Shown one piece after another: positions 32,459-41,119 of a DNA stretch of 64,000 bases (position 1 is the stretch's first letter; each line of letters begins with the position of its first letter). The position numbers were made by a program, and so were the translations under genes. The notes beneath the pieces were generated by a model. That model was not told the DNA's origin. It did no database searches and saw only the letters and a program-made list of their open reading frames with translations. The DNA comes from an uncultured Acidimicrobiales bacterium (GTDB lineage Bacteria; Actinomycetota; Acidimicrobiia; Acidimicrobiales; SZUA-35): positions 149,023 to 213,022 of the forward strand of contig CALAJQ010000004.1 in the NCBI GenBank assembly GCA_937922785.1, given 5' to 3'.

Positions 32459-33190
32459 ATGTGTGTGGAACCAATGGCCACCGACAACATGCACAGGACA
32501 GAGCTGCTGGACAACCTTGCCTGGCACTCTCTTAGCGGTCCTCAGTCTGACCACGCAATTGTGGCCAACAACCAGGCGGCCGCACGATATCTGCCTGACA
32601 TCGCTCCCTTCTCTGGGTTCGAAACTGGAGACGACGCAGGATGGCGCGGGCTAGGTGAACTTGTTGAGACCGGCGGCGTCGCGCTTCTTACCCGAACCGA
32701 AATGCCCGACGCTCCAAGTGGTTGGGCTGAGTTGGCCAGAGAGACCGCGGTTCAATATGTGGCAGCAGATCTTTCTGAAGCAATCGATCAGACGAACGGT
32801 CTTGAATTTGCCACGCTTAAGCGGGCAGACGTCGCCGACATGAATGCACTATCGGTGGCTTGTGGCATGGGGGCGTTCCGCGATGGAGCACAGCGAGCTG
32901 GCACTTTTCTGGGGATTCATCGAGACGGTGTGCTTGTTGCGATGGCGGGTCAGCGCATGAGGTGCGAGGGGTGGACCGAGATCTCGACAGTGTGTGTGCA
33001 TCCCGATGCTCGGCGCCAGGGACTGGCTAGGGCATTAACTGCCGCTGCGGTGGCCCAAGTTCGAAGCCGTGGGGACGAACCGCTTCTGCACGTTCGCTTT
33101 GATAACGAGGCCGGCCACCAGCTCTACACCGGTATGGGCTTTGTGGCTCGGTGCGAAATAACCTTTGCGGCGTTCCAGTTCCAGAACTAG
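32459..33190 (+). CDS. GNAT family N-acetyltransferase
   Basis: 243 residues. The C-terminal half carries the acetyl-CoA-binding GNAT core: ISTVCVHPDARRQGLARAL (motif A) near residue 180, then LHVRFDNEAGHQLYTGMGFV (motif B). The N-terminal 100 residues are family specific (FR47-like arrangement). The substrate is unknown. The 3' end overlaps the convergent permease gene by 4 bp. Confidence 0.82.
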   Translation: MCVEPMATDNMHRTELLDNLAWHSLSGPQSDHAIVANNQAAARYLPDIAPFSGFETGDDAGWRGLGELVETGGVALLTRTEMPDAPSGWAELARETAVQYVAADLSEAIDQTNGLEFATLKRADVADMNALSVACGMGAFRDGAQRAGTFLGIHRDGVLVAMAGQRMRCEGWTEISTVCVHPDARRQGLARALTAAAVAQVRSRGDEPLLHVRFDNEAGHQLYTGMGFVARCEITFAAFQFQN

Positions 33191-33999
33191 GAACTTGTCT
33201 GGTTGAACTTGCGAATCGACAGGAACGCAAACACAACAATCAAGGCGATCGACCAGCCCACGGCCCAAACAACCGAGTCGCCTACCGGGTTTCCGTTGTA
33301 GAGCGCACGGGCTGCATTTGTTACGTGTGTGAAGGGGTTGGCGTCAGCAACAGCGGCAAGCCAGTCAGGCAGGGTGTTCGTCGCAATAAACGCCGAGGAA
33401 ACAAAGGTCATCGGGAACATCCAAATGAACCCAGCGGAGTTAGCGGCCTCAACCGAGCCAACGCTCAACCCTATTAACGCCTGAACCCAGCTAAGGCCGT
33501 AGCTAAACAAAAGCAGAAGGGCTGTTCCCCCCAGAGCAGCGGCCAACGAACCTTCAAACCGGAACCCCAAAAGGAACGCCACGACAAGCATGACAACAAA
33601 GGTGATGACGTTTCTCAGCAGGTCGGAGAACGTGCGACCGATGAGCACCGCCGATTGAGCGATTGGTAGCGAGCGGAGCCGGTCGATCAAACCCTTGCTT
33701 AGGTCCTCGGCCAAACCAATGCTTGTGAACACCGAACCAAAGACCACAGTTTGGGCAAAGATTCCGGGCATCAAGTACTGGTCGTAGTTGTCAAAGCCGG
33801 GGATCGAAATGGATCCGCCAAAGATGTAGCTGAACAACAGCACAAACATCACGGGCTGAATTGTGGCAAATATCAATACCTCGCTGTTGCGGGGAATGAT
33901 GCGCAGGTGACGTCCGGCTTCGGTGAGTGAGTCAGTCAAGACGTTTGGTTTGGACGTTGGCGACCCGCTAAGGGGGCCGGACTCAGACGCAATAGCCAT
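33187..33999 (-). CDS. ABC-2 type transporter permease (DrrB-like)
   Basis: 270 residues with about six membrane segments. IIPRNSEVLIFATIQPVMFV at the N-terminus and the central LIDRLRSLPIAQSAVLIGRT are characteristic of the daunorubicin-resistance permease family. It is translationally coupled to the ATPase gene upstream (TAATG overlap at 33999). It would export a lipophilic compound or lipid; the substrate is unknown. Confidence 0.88.
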   Translation of the reverse strand: MAIASESGPLSGSPTSKPNVLTDSLTEAGRHLRIIPRNSEVLIFATIQPVMFVLLFSYIFGGSISIPGFDNYDQYLMPGIFAQTVVFGSVFTSIGLAEDLSKGLIDRLRSLPIAQSAVLIGRTFSDLLRNVITFVVMLVVAFLLGFRFEGSLAAALGGTALLLLFSYGLSWVQALIGLSVGSVEAANSAGFIWMFPMTFVSSAFIATNTLPDWLAAVADANPFTHVTNAARALYNGNPVGDSVVWAVGWSIALIVVFAFLSIRKFNQTSS

Positions 34000-34973
34000 T
34001 AGGCGCCACCTCCGGTTGATGTTGTTGATTCTGTTTCGGCGGCATGGCCGGTTAGCACTAAGAAAACGTCGTCAAGCGTTGGTCGCCGGACTTCGACGTC
34101 CAGCACGTCCACTCCGGCAGAGTCAAGCGCTCGGATGATTCCTGGTACTACTCCCCCGCCGGCTCGAATTGGCGCAGTCAAGGTCACCAATGACTCGGGG
34201 TCAACATCAACTGCGCCCACACACAGCGGTGCAATTGCCGTCTTGGCGGTCTCGACGTTCGCGGGCTTCACGATCGTCACCCGAACTTTGTCTCCGCCAA
34301 TCTGATCTTTTAGCTGGTCAGAGGTACCTTCAGCGATCTTACGGCCTTCATCGATGACGACGATCTGTTCCGCAAGTTGATCGGCCTCTTCCAAATATTG
34401 GGTAGTCAGCAGCACGGTGGTGCCTTCGTCCCCGAGGCGGGCAATGAACTCCCACATCGCCAGCCGGCTGCGAGGATCGAGACCGGTAGTTGGTTCGTCC
34501 AGAAACAGGACCGAAGGACGGGCGACCAAACTCATCGCAATATCAAGCCTGCGTTTCATGCCACCGCTGTAGGTGTTAGAGACGCGGTCGCCGGCGTCGG
34601 TTAGGTCGAACATGTCAAGCAGCTGTGTGGCTCGGGCTGCAGTATCGGACTTTGAGTGATGAAAGTACCGGCCAATTAGCTCAAGGTTCTCTCGACCAGT
34701 AAGGCGCTCCTCGACAGCCGCGTACTGCCCAGTTAATCCGATGCGGGTTCGTACTGCTCTTGGGTCTTGCACAACGTCGATGCCGTCGATCAGTGCCCGT
34801 CCGGCGGTCGGCTTGATCAAAGTGGTCAGCACCTTTACCGCGGTGGTTTTTCCAGCGCCGTTGGGGCCAAGCAGCCCAAAGACCCGACCTTGAGGCACCT
34901 CCAAGTCGAGACCATCGAGAGCCTTCGTCTCGCCGTAGTGCTTTGCGATTCCTTCGGTAACAACAGCGCTCAC
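33999..34973 (-). CDS. ABC transporter ATP-binding protein (DrrA-like)
   Basis: About 324 residues from the GTG at 34973, preceded by AAGGA; an in-frame GTG at 34991 is possible. Walker A GPNGAGKTT, signature YSGGMKRRLDIAMSL, Walker B VLFLDEPTTGLD and TTQYLEEADQLA, where Gln replaces the switch His as is normal in DrrA proteins. A DrrA-type C-terminal domain follows. Pairs with the downstream permease. Confidence 0.9.
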   Translation of the reverse strand: MSAVVTEGIAKHYGETKALDGLDLEVPQGRVFGLLGPNGAGKTTAVKVLTTLIKPTAGRALIDGIDVVQDPRAVRTRIGLTGQYAAVEERLTGRENLELIGRYFHHSKSDTAARATQLLDMFDLTDAGDRVSNTYSGGMKRRLDIAMSLVARPSVLFLDEPTTGLDPRSRLAMWEFIARLGDEGTTVLLTTQYLEEADQLAEQIVVIDEGRKIAEGTSDQLKDQIGGDKVRVTIVKPANVETAKTAIAPLCVGAVDVDPESLVTLTAPIRAGGGVVPGIIRALDSAGVDVLDVEVRRPTLDDVFLVLTGHAAETESTTSTGGGA

Positions 34974-35032
34974 AACTAAAGATCCTTGCACATGCTGCTC
35001 ACATAGTGCGAACCATTTATTGTTAGGTACCT

Positions 35033-35046
35033 CCTGAAGATTCAGG
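35033..35046. promoter_or_regulatory. 14-bp inverted repeat upstream of the DrrAB genes
   Basis: CCTGAAGATTCAGG has perfect 6-bp arms and a 2-base centre. It lies 60 bases before the ATPase start and 18 bases after the HpaI aldolase stop, so it could be an operator for the exporter or a weak hairpin at the end of the preceding operon. Confidence 0.35.
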
Positions 35047-35063
35047 TTCGGAGATCTAGCCGG

Positions 35064-35846
35064 TCAGTAGATGTCGCCGCCAGAGCCGTCGGAGCCAGAC
35101 TGAGTGGCCGCTTTGAGTTCGGCTGCCAGACCGAGGCGCATTGCCACGATGTCACTGGTGACTGTGACCATCGTGAAGCCCACCTCAAGCCGTTTGGGTG
35201 TTAGAGATCCTGTGGCGTGGATACCAGCCACCACTCCGGCCTTCCGGCAGCCAGCCACGATCGCATCAAGCGCTTCGGTAAAGGACGGCTCGTCGTCGTT
35301 GTTGCCGGGTTTCAGACCAAGCGTTATGGACAAGTCAGCGGGTCCCACGTAGATAGCGTCGATTCCCTCGACGGCAAGGATGTCGTCAATGGCGTCAACG
35401 GCCTTAGTGGTCTCGATCATGGGGATGACTGCGACGTGTTGGTCGGCCCACTCGGGATAGCTGCCGTCGACTCTCGGAGCGGCCATACCTGGTCCATAGC
35501 TTCTGGCCCCATTCGGAAAATAGCGGCACGATCGAACGGCGGCTTCGGCCTCTGACACGCTGTTTACCATCGGTACGATGATGCCTTGGGCCCCAGCGTC
35601 GAGCATCTTGCCGATAATGCCAGGCTCATTCCAAGGCACCCGAACAATCGGGCGTGAACCGCCAAGCAAGATGGCCTGGATCATCGCGACAGCATCGCTG
35701 TATTCGATAGCCCCGTGCTGTGTATCGATGCAAACAAAGTCGAACCCGGCTCGGGCTGTTGCCTCAGCCGTGACCACACTAGGGACCGCCAGCCAACCCC
35801 CAAGGGTGACGCCGCCTCCTCGCCAGATGTCTCGAAGTGAATCCAT
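35064..35846 (-). CDS. HpcH/HpaI family aldolase
   Basis: 260 residues from the ATG at 35846; longer frames upstream overlap the dehydrogenase gene. Class II aldolase pattern: DFVCIDTQHGAIEYSD near residue 36, RVPWNEPGIIGKMLDAGAQG, MIETTKAVDAID with a metal-binding Glu, and IYVGPADLSITLG. It cleaves 4-hydroxy-2-oxo acids into pyruvate or a related oxo acid plus an aldehyde, using Mg2+/Mn2+. The upstream 2-hydroxyacid dehydrogenase and MFS transporter suggest catabolism of an imported hydroxy acid. Confidence 0.87.
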   Translation of the reverse strand: MDSLRDIWRGGGVTLGGWLAVPSVVTAEATARAGFDFVCIDTQHGAIEYSDAVAMIQAILLGGSRPIVRVPWNEPGIIGKMLDAGAQGIIVPMVNSVSEAEAAVRSCRYFPNGARSYGPGMAAPRVDGSYPEWADQHVAVIPMIETTKAVDAIDDILAVEGIDAIYVGPADLSITLGLKPGNNDDEPSFTEALDAIVAGCRKAGVVAGIHATGSLTPKRLEVGFTMVTVTSDIVAMRLGLAAELKAATQSGSDGSGGDIY

Positions 35847-35877
35847 GGTTAGCTCTCTTTCTCGGCTTTGTGGGTTT

Positions 35878-36801
35878 CTAGGAAACCACTGACGCTGGAC
35901 GGCCTTCCAGAACCGCCAGGGCATTGTCGATTGCATGCTCGTACAGGCGTCGACGACCCGCAGCAGTTGACGAAGCGATGTGGGGTGTAACAACAACGTT
36001 TGGCCGGTCCAACAGCGGATGACCAGCGGGCAGAGGTTCGGGATCGGTAACGTCAAGCCCAGCACCGCCAAGATGACCAGAGTCAATCGCTGATAGCAGG
36101 CCGTCGTGGTCAACCAATGATCCACGAGCGCAGTTCACCAGATATGACCCTGGCATCATCTTGGCAAAAGCATCGGCGTTCATCATCTGAGCTGTCTCAG
36201 CGATGGCCGGAGCGTGAAGCGAAACCACATGTGATGAGGCCAACAGTTCATCAAGAGTGACCATCGAAACGCTGGCCACTGGCGACTCGCGTAGGCCAGG
36301 ATCAAACGCGATCACGTTCATGCCTAGCGCCAGGCTGGCCTTGGCTACCTTCGCTCCGATTCGGCCTAGACCCACCAACCCAAGTGTCGAATTGTTGAGC
36401 TCCAGCGAAGTCGCTTGCGCCGGTCCTTTCAGACCTTGTGCTGCTCTAGCTTGCTGAATCGGAAGCTCTTTGGTTACCGCAAACAACAGAGCCATCGTGT
36501 GTTCAACAGTTGAGACTGTCGGGGAATCTGGTCCGTTGCAGACAACTACTCCGGCGGCCCGGGCTGCGTCCAAGTCAATGTTGTCATAACCAATGCCCAT
36601 CCTGGACAAGACCTTAAGCTCGGGAAAGAGCTTGAAACGAGCCGCATCCCATTGATGACCAATCCCAATAACGCTGGCCGCAACACCGGCCAGTTCCGCA
36701 TCAGTGTGGGCCACCAAAGACGCTCGTCCCTCGACGTAGGCATAGTCAGCTTCAACTAGCGGTCGATCTACGTGAAGTACAGGAAGCGCCAAGTCGGACA
36801 T
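35878..36801 (-). CDS. D-isomer 2-hydroxyacid dehydrogenase (SerA-like catalytic core)
   Basis: 307 residues from the ATG at 36801. The NAD domain has LGLVGLGRIGAKVAKASLAL near residue 145, the catalytic Arg lies in VNCARGSLVDHDGL, and the DPEPLPAGHPLLDRPNVVVT then PHIAS segment carries the acid/base His. It lacks the C-terminal ACT domain of true SerA. It interconverts a D-2-hydroxy acid and its 2-oxo acid. Lies 31 bases before the aldolase gene. Confidence 0.87.
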   Translation of the reverse strand: MSDLALPVLHVDRPLVEADYAYVEGRASLVAHTDAELAGVAASVIGIGHQWDAARFKLFPELKVLSRMGIGYDNIDLDAARAAGVVVCNGPDSPTVSTVEHTMALLFAVTKELPIQQARAAQGLKGPAQATSLELNNSTLGLVGLGRIGAKVAKASLALGMNVIAFDPGLRESPVASVSMVTLDELLASSHVVSLHAPAIAETAQMMNADAFAKMMPGSYLVNCARGSLVDHDGLLSAIDSGHLGGAGLDVTDPEPLPAGHPLLDRPNVVVTPHIASSTAAGRRRLYEHAIDNALAVLEGRPASVVS

Positions 36802-36826
36802 GACGCCAGTCTTGCAGGCCTGCGCG

Positions 36827-38050
36827 CTAGGCCCAAATGGCCTTGGCCTCAGATGACGGCCCCGCCGACACCAATGAGACGAGCGCAAGGAAACAGATGG
36901 CCGCGGCCAGTAGGTACGCGGCGCGATAGTCCACCAGGTCTCGAACCACTCCCAGCACAAGCGGCCCTCCTGCCACTCCTACCGTGCCAGCAAGGTTAGA
37001 GAACGAATAGATCCGGGCGTAAGAGCGAACCCCGAACGCCTCGGCAATCAGCAGTGGTTGCAGCATCAGAATGTTCCCGATGGAGACGCCAAAGATTCCG
37101 GCCCCAATCAAAATCGGCACAGTAGAGCTGGCAAACGCGATGATCGCCAACGCCAGACCCTGAACGGCAATAAGTATGAGAGTCATAAAGCGGGTATCAA
37201 ACTTGATCACCACCACGCCGCCGATCAGCCGCCCGACAACACTGGACAGTGCCAGAGCAATGAGGGCTTGCTCCGCAGCTGACGATCCAGCGCGCTCGGT
37301 GGCAAGCTTGAACAGCTGGGCGATTCCGCCAACCTGAGACAGGAAGACCAACGCGTAGGTGAGCGCTAGCGCCCGAAAGAATCGCGAGTTGGTTGCCTGA
37401 GACAGTGTGGCCCCGACGATCGGCGCTGGCGTAGGGGGCGTCGGGGCTCCGTCGGGTTCCAATCCCACTTCCGCCGGAGAAGATCTGATTAGCAACACAG
37501 AAACCGGGACGATTCCCAAGAACCACATGGCCGCCATCATCCGAGCCGAGCCGCTTAGTCCTCGATCTTCGATTAGACCCGCAACAATTGGTGTGAGCGC
37601 TATGCCTCCAACCGACAGCCCGGTCGAAGCGATTGAAAGCGCGACTGAGCGCTTTACGTCGAACCAGCGAGTCACCAACGTAATACCGGGAATCAAACCA
37701 GCAAGGGCAAACGCCACACCAAGCGCAACAAAGAACAGGTAAAGACCAAGCACCGATGTGACAGCCGCCAGCGTTAGAAACGCCCCTGCTCCGACAATCC
37801 CGCCGATTACAAGAAACCATCTGATATCGAAACGATCCATCAGCGGCGCAACCAGGAAGCCTGCAACTCCACCAGTACCAAAGAAGACCGCTGTTGCCCC
37901 CGAAACAACGCTCACTGAGGTATCAAGCTCGTCTACGGCGGCGCTTAGGATCACCGAGGCGTTGTAAAAACCAAGGCCGGCTGAAGTGGCCAACACCACA
38001 AACACGCCGACAACAATTGTCCAGCCTTGGAAGAACGGGAGTCGGTTCAC
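36827..38050 (-). CDS. MFS transporter (OFA-like)
   Basis: 407 residues, 12 predicted membrane segments in two halves with a central loop rich in Pro (PDGAPTPPTPAPIVG). GVFVVLATSAGLGFYNASVI at the start and the DRFDIRWFLVIGG loop resemble oxalate/formate/monocarboxylate-type MFS proteins. First gene of a three-gene minus-strand operon with the dehydrogenase and aldolase, so it probably imports their carboxylate substrate. Confidence 0.85.
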   Translation of the reverse strand: MNRLPFFQGWTIVVGVFVVLATSAGLGFYNASVILSAAVDELDTSVSVVSGATAVFFGTGGVAGFLVAPLMDRFDIRWFLVIGGIVGAGAFLTLAAVTSVLGLYLFFVALGVAFALAGLIPGITLVTRWFDVKRSVALSIASTGLSVGGIALTPIVAGLIEDRGLSGSARMMAAMWFLGIVPVSVLLIRSSPAEVGLEPDGAPTPPTPAPIVGATLSQATNSRFFRALALTYALVFLSQVGGIAQLFKLATERAGSSAAEQALIALALSSVVGRLIGGVVVIKFDTRFMTLILIAVQGLALAIIAFASSTVPILIGAGIFGVSIGNILMLQPLLIAEAFGVRSYARIYSFSNLAGTVGVAGGPLVLGVVRDLVDYRAAYLLAAAICFLALVSLVSAGPSSEAKAIWA

Positions 38051-38150
38051 AAAGCGAAGCTAGTACCACCCTGGCAAAGTCTCATACTTGGGCCCGGCCT
38101 CTCAATTCTCAGGCTGTCTCACGGGGCGCTCCTCTGCAAGACTGCCTCCG

Positions 38151-38864
38151 ATGGTAAAAGCTAAGCAGCTAGTCGAATGGGCCCTGCCCTCAGACACGCT
38201 CTTTAGCCGCGGCGAGGCACTGACCTTGGGCTTTGCATATTTCACAATCGGCTTCACCGTGGCCGTGCTGCACGTCACCGAAGGGACGTCGCCCCTCGTC
38301 ATGATCGGTTCGGTGTTTCTGGTCAATTCCGTCACCCCGACCCTGGCGTTTGCCGCTGTCACAGCCGCCGGTGGCTCAACAATGTCAGGCATCTTCAGCG
38401 GGTGGCTGGTGTCGTCACGGTTTGGCTTATTCGCTGCCGCCATCGCTCCAAGACTTTGGCCCTCCCGAGCAAAGCGGGCAGTCGCCGCCCACGCCGCCTT
38501 TGACCCAAACGTCGCAATGGCTCAACGGGAGACTGCGGACTCTGACGCTCGGCGGGTCTATGTGGCCGCCTCAATATGGCTCTGCATTCCCTGGTGGATC
38601 GGCGGGAGCCTGGGGGCTGTTATCGGCGATCGTTTGGGCGACGCGAATGCGTTAGGTCTTGACGCCGTCTTCCCGGCGGCCCTGCTAGCCATCATCTGGC
38701 CACAACTGGCCAACAGGGAGCTGCTCCCTATAGCGCTGATCGCCGCAATCGTGGCCCTAGCGCTGCTTGAACCGTCGCCGGGCGGAGTGCCCGTCCTAGT
38801 GGCGGCGTGTGCCGCACTTCTGGCAATTCGCCAGCCCGCGGAACCAGTTGAGGCGCCGATCTAA
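38151..38864 (+). CDS. azlC: AzlC family branched-chain amino acid exporter subunit, copy 1
   Basis: 237 residues from the ATG at 38151. Several membrane segments, with the AzlC pattern FDPNVAMAQRE then IPWWIGGSLGAVIGDRLGDA and LGLDAVFPAALLAII. It works with the small AzlD protein encoded immediately downstream (TAATG overlap) to export branched-chain or related amino acids. Divergent from the MFS gene across about 100 bases. Confidence 0.82.
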   Translation: MVKAKQLVEWALPSDTLFSRGEALTLGFAYFTIGFTVAVLHVTEGTSPLVMIGSVFLVNSVTPTLAFAAVTAAGGSTMSGIFSGWLVSSRFGLFAAAIAPRLWPSRAKRAVAAHAAFDPNVAMAQRETADSDARRVYVAASIWLCIPWWIGGSLGAVIGDRLGDANALGLDAVFPAALLAIIWPQLANRELLPIALIAAIVALALLEPSPGGVPVLVAACAALLAIRQPAEPVEAPI

Positions 38865-39172
38865 TGCTGACTTGGAGTGTGGTTCTAGCCCTGGCGTTTG
38901 GGGTTTATGCTCAACGAGCGATCGGTGCGGTTCTTATCGACACCGAACGCGTTAGCGATGGTCTGGCCCGAGTATTGAGCGCCCTGCCCTTGGCTATCAT
39001 CACCGCAGTTGTTGCGTTGGCTACGTTCAGTACTGACGGCCAGCTTGAGCTGGATGCTCGAGCATGGGGCGTTGCCGCAGCGGCGGTCTCGGCATGGCGT
39101 CGATTACCGATGTTCGCAACAGTAATCATTGCGGCCGCAGTAACAGCTTCAATAAGAGCCGCTGGCCTCTAG
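38864..39172 (+). CDS. azlD: AzlD family protein, copy 1
   Basis: 102 residues with three or four hydrophobic segments. Its size, the LARVLSALPLAIITAVVAL segment and overlap with azlC identify it as the small partner subunit. Convergent with the orphan ABC ATPase gene. Confidence 0.78.
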   Translation: MLTWSVVLALAFGVYAQRAIGAVLIDTERVSDGLARVLSALPLAIITAVVALATFSTDGQLELDARAWGVAAAAVSAWRRLPMFATVIIAAAVTASIRAAGL

Positions 39173-39185
39173 GCATTTACAGATC

Positions 39186-39207
39186 GCAGCAACTATCCGA
39201 TTGCTGC
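39186..39207. terminator. Hairpin between azlD and the orphan ATPase gene
   Basis: GCAGCAA pairs with TTGCTGC around an eight-base loop. The element overlaps the last codons of the minus-strand ATPase gene and lies just after the azlD stop, fitting a shared terminator. No strong U tract is present. Confidence 0.35.
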
Positions 39208-40254
39208 AACGAACTTGCCGTCGCTGAACACTAGGTAGCTGTCAATTGCTATGGAAATCTTCGACCCGACAGGCTGATCGATGTAGGGCATGGTCAGCTT
39301 CGCCGCTCCAAGGCTTACAACCGAAGATGGACTGCCCGTTTCATAGGAGTTTCCCTCAAGTACGACCGAGATTTCTGACCTCGATCGCACTCTAGTTGCG
39401 CCAGGGCGGACTCCGACCGTGACTCGTGAGTCAACAAAGCGGGCTAGCTCGGGTGTCCAGGCGCGTAGACCGAAACCATCACCGGTTAGCCAAAACCCCT
39501 GCTCCCCCGGCTCAACCTTCGCCCCTAAGAAGCTGATCGGTCCGGTGAGGCTGGCGACGTTCACGTCAGCTGGACGGGCAAAGAGATCGGCCGGTGCCCC
39601 GAGCTGCAGCACGCGGCCAGCGTCGATGACGGCGATCCGGTCGGCCATGGCCATTGCTTCGTCGGCGTCGTTTGTTGCGAGGATCGTGGTCAGTCCGTAT
39701 CCGGTCTGCAGCTCCTTTAGGTCGCGACGCAAACGGACACGTGTGGGTTCGTCGACGTGAGCCATCGGCTCGTCGAGGAGCAGAACCTTGGGCACTCGGA
39801 CCATCGCTCGTGCGATCTGAACCAGCTGCTTATGACCCGCCGAAAGTTCGCTCGGCCACCGCTCCATAATGTTGGTGATCCCAAGAGCCCTGGCTTCGGC
39901 GGCCACGCGATCACGGACGGTCGGTTCTTTGACCTTCCGTAGCCGGAGCCCGAAACTCACGTTCTTTCTGGCGCTAAATTTGGGGAACAGGGCAGCTGTG
40001 GTGTCTTGAAACACCATGCCGACGTCGCGTTCACTCACTGGCACCTCGGTTACGTCGGCTTCGTCGAACCAGATCGAGCCGGAGCTGACCAGTTCCAAAC
40101 CGGCGATTGCTCTGATGGTTGAAGTCTTGCCGCTACCAGATCCGCCGATCAGCACCATAAGTTCGCCGTCGAGAACCTCAAGCGACAGGTCGTCAAGAAT
40201 TGTGGACTCATCGGCTGTAACCAGCCCAACAGAATCAAGCAGCACCGCAGCCAT
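39193..40254 (-). CDS. Orphan ABC transporter ATPase (MalK/PotA-like) with degenerate motifs
   Basis: 353 residues from the ATG at 40254. Walker A GGSGSGKTSTIRAIAG and Walker B VLLLDEPMAHVD are intact, and a C-terminal TOBE-like domain (about 240-353) follows as in sugar/polyamine importers. The signature reads ELSAGHKQLVQIARAMV instead of LSGGQ, and the switch region reads LATNDADEAMAMAD, with Asn where the catalytic His normally sits. No permease or binding protein genes are adjacent. It may energise distant permeases, or be slow or regulatory. Confidence 0.8.
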   Translation of the reverse strand: MAAVLLDSVGLVTADESTILDDLSLEVLDGELMVLIGGSGSGKTSTIRAIAGLELVSSGSIWFDEADVTEVPVSERDVGMVFQDTTAALFPKFSARKNVSFGLRLRKVKEPTVRDRVAAEARALGITNIMERWPSELSAGHKQLVQIARAMVRVPKVLLLDEPMAHVDEPTRVRLRRDLKELQTGYGLTTILATNDADEAMAMADRIAVIDAGRVLQLGAPADLFARPADVNVASLTGPISFLGAKVEPGEQGFWLTGDGFGLRAWTPELARFVDSRVTVGVRPGATRVRSRSEISVVLEGNSYETGSPSSVVSLGAAKLTMPYIDQPVGSKISIAIDSYLVFSDGKFVAAIG

Positions 40255-40338
40255 GCGCCAAACCCTAATTTGGGAACCGAACCAGTACCCGAACGGAGCC
40301 AACTTTCAATTTTGACCTCTTCGGTGGGAAACTGCGGT

Positions 40339-40983
40339 ATGGATTTTGATCTTGCCCAGACTGACGCACTTCTGTCGACGACACGAGCCGTGCGCAAGCG
40401 CCTCGACCTTGACCGCGACGTACCCGACGATGTTCTACTTGAGTGCCTTCAGTTGGCTGTACAGGCTCCAACCGGTTCAAACCAGCAAGGCTGGCGTTGG
40501 ATGGTTGTTCGAGACCAAGAGAAGAAGGAGGCTCTGGCCGAGATCTACCGGGACGCTGGCGGCGATTACCTGGCCGCTGCCGCCGCAACTGCGGATCCCG
40601 GCACCCAATCAGGCCGGGTCATGGACTCTGCAAACTACTTGGCCCAAAACATGGGCAAGGTTCCAGTTCTGGTGATCCCGATGATCGTGGGCCGTCTCAC
40701 TGACAATGCAACATCTTCTGCAGCCGGACTGATGGGCTCAATCATGCCCGCGATGTGGAGCTTCCAGCTTGCGTTGCGAAGCCGGGGCCTTGGAAGTTGC
40801 CTGACCACATTGCATCTGATCCAAGAGCAGAAGGCAGCCGAGGTGCTGGGCATTCCAGAACATATGACCCAAGCCGGTCTGTTGCCAGTGGCCTATACCA
40901 AAGGCACAGATTTCAAGGCCGCCAAGCGTCCACCAGTCTCTGAGATCACCTACCTAGACACCTACAAGAACCCAATCGTCTAG
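40339..40983 (+). CDS. Nitroreductase family flavoprotein
   Basis: 214 residues from the ATG at 40339. FMN-binding pattern TTRAVRKRLDLDRDVPDD near residue 12 and QAPTGSNQQGWRWMVVRD near 42, with the C-terminal AGLLPVAYTKGTDF block. An NAD(P)H-dependent oxidoreductase for nitro, quinone or ene substrates; the physiological substrate is unknown. Stands alone, divergent from the orphan ATPase gene. Confidence 0.85.
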   Translation: MDFDLAQTDALLSTTRAVRKRLDLDRDVPDDVLLECLQLAVQAPTGSNQQGWRWMVVRDQEKKEALAEIYRDAGGDYLAAAAATADPGTQSGRVMDSANYLAQNMGKVPVLVIPMIVGRLTDNATSSAAGLMGSIMPAMWSFQLALRSRGLGSCLTTLHLIQEQKAAEVLGIPEHMTQAGLLPVAYTKGTDFKAAKRPPVSEITYLDTYKNPIV

Positions 40984-41006
40984 ATCACCCATCGCCCAGA
41001 CACCCA

Positions 41007-41059
41007 TCGAACTGACCTGGCTACCCGCCAAAAAATCCGAACCGACCTGGCTACCAGCC
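41007..41059. repeat. Two-copy direct repeat after the nitroreductase gene
   Basis: TCGAACTGACCTGGCTACC and CCGAACCGACCTGGCTACC occur 30 bases apart (starting 41007 and 41037). They lie in the 136-base gap between convergent genes, just before a partial copy of the 44-bp element. Confidence 0.7.
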
Positions 41060-41067
41060 GGGTTTGA

Positions 41068-41086
41068 CTGGGTACACCGACAGAAC
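41068..41086. repeat. Partial copy of the 44-bp palindromic element
   Basis: CTGGGTACACCGACAGAAC matches 18 of 19 bases of the element near 6.8 kb in inverse orientation (one G to A), including a terminal arm and flank but not the whole palindrome. It again sits between convergent genes. Confidence 0.65.
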
Positions 41087-41119
41087 GGTAGTTGATGGCT
41101 GTTTCCCAGGTCAGAACTG

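Noticed and set aside
35104..35892. Plus-strand frames over the aldolase gene
   Set aside because: Antisense to a well-supported aldolase; low-complexity Ser/Pro-rich translations.
41007..41086. IS-element terminus
   Set aside because: Short direct repeats and a partial palindrome only; no transposase fragment or target duplication visible.
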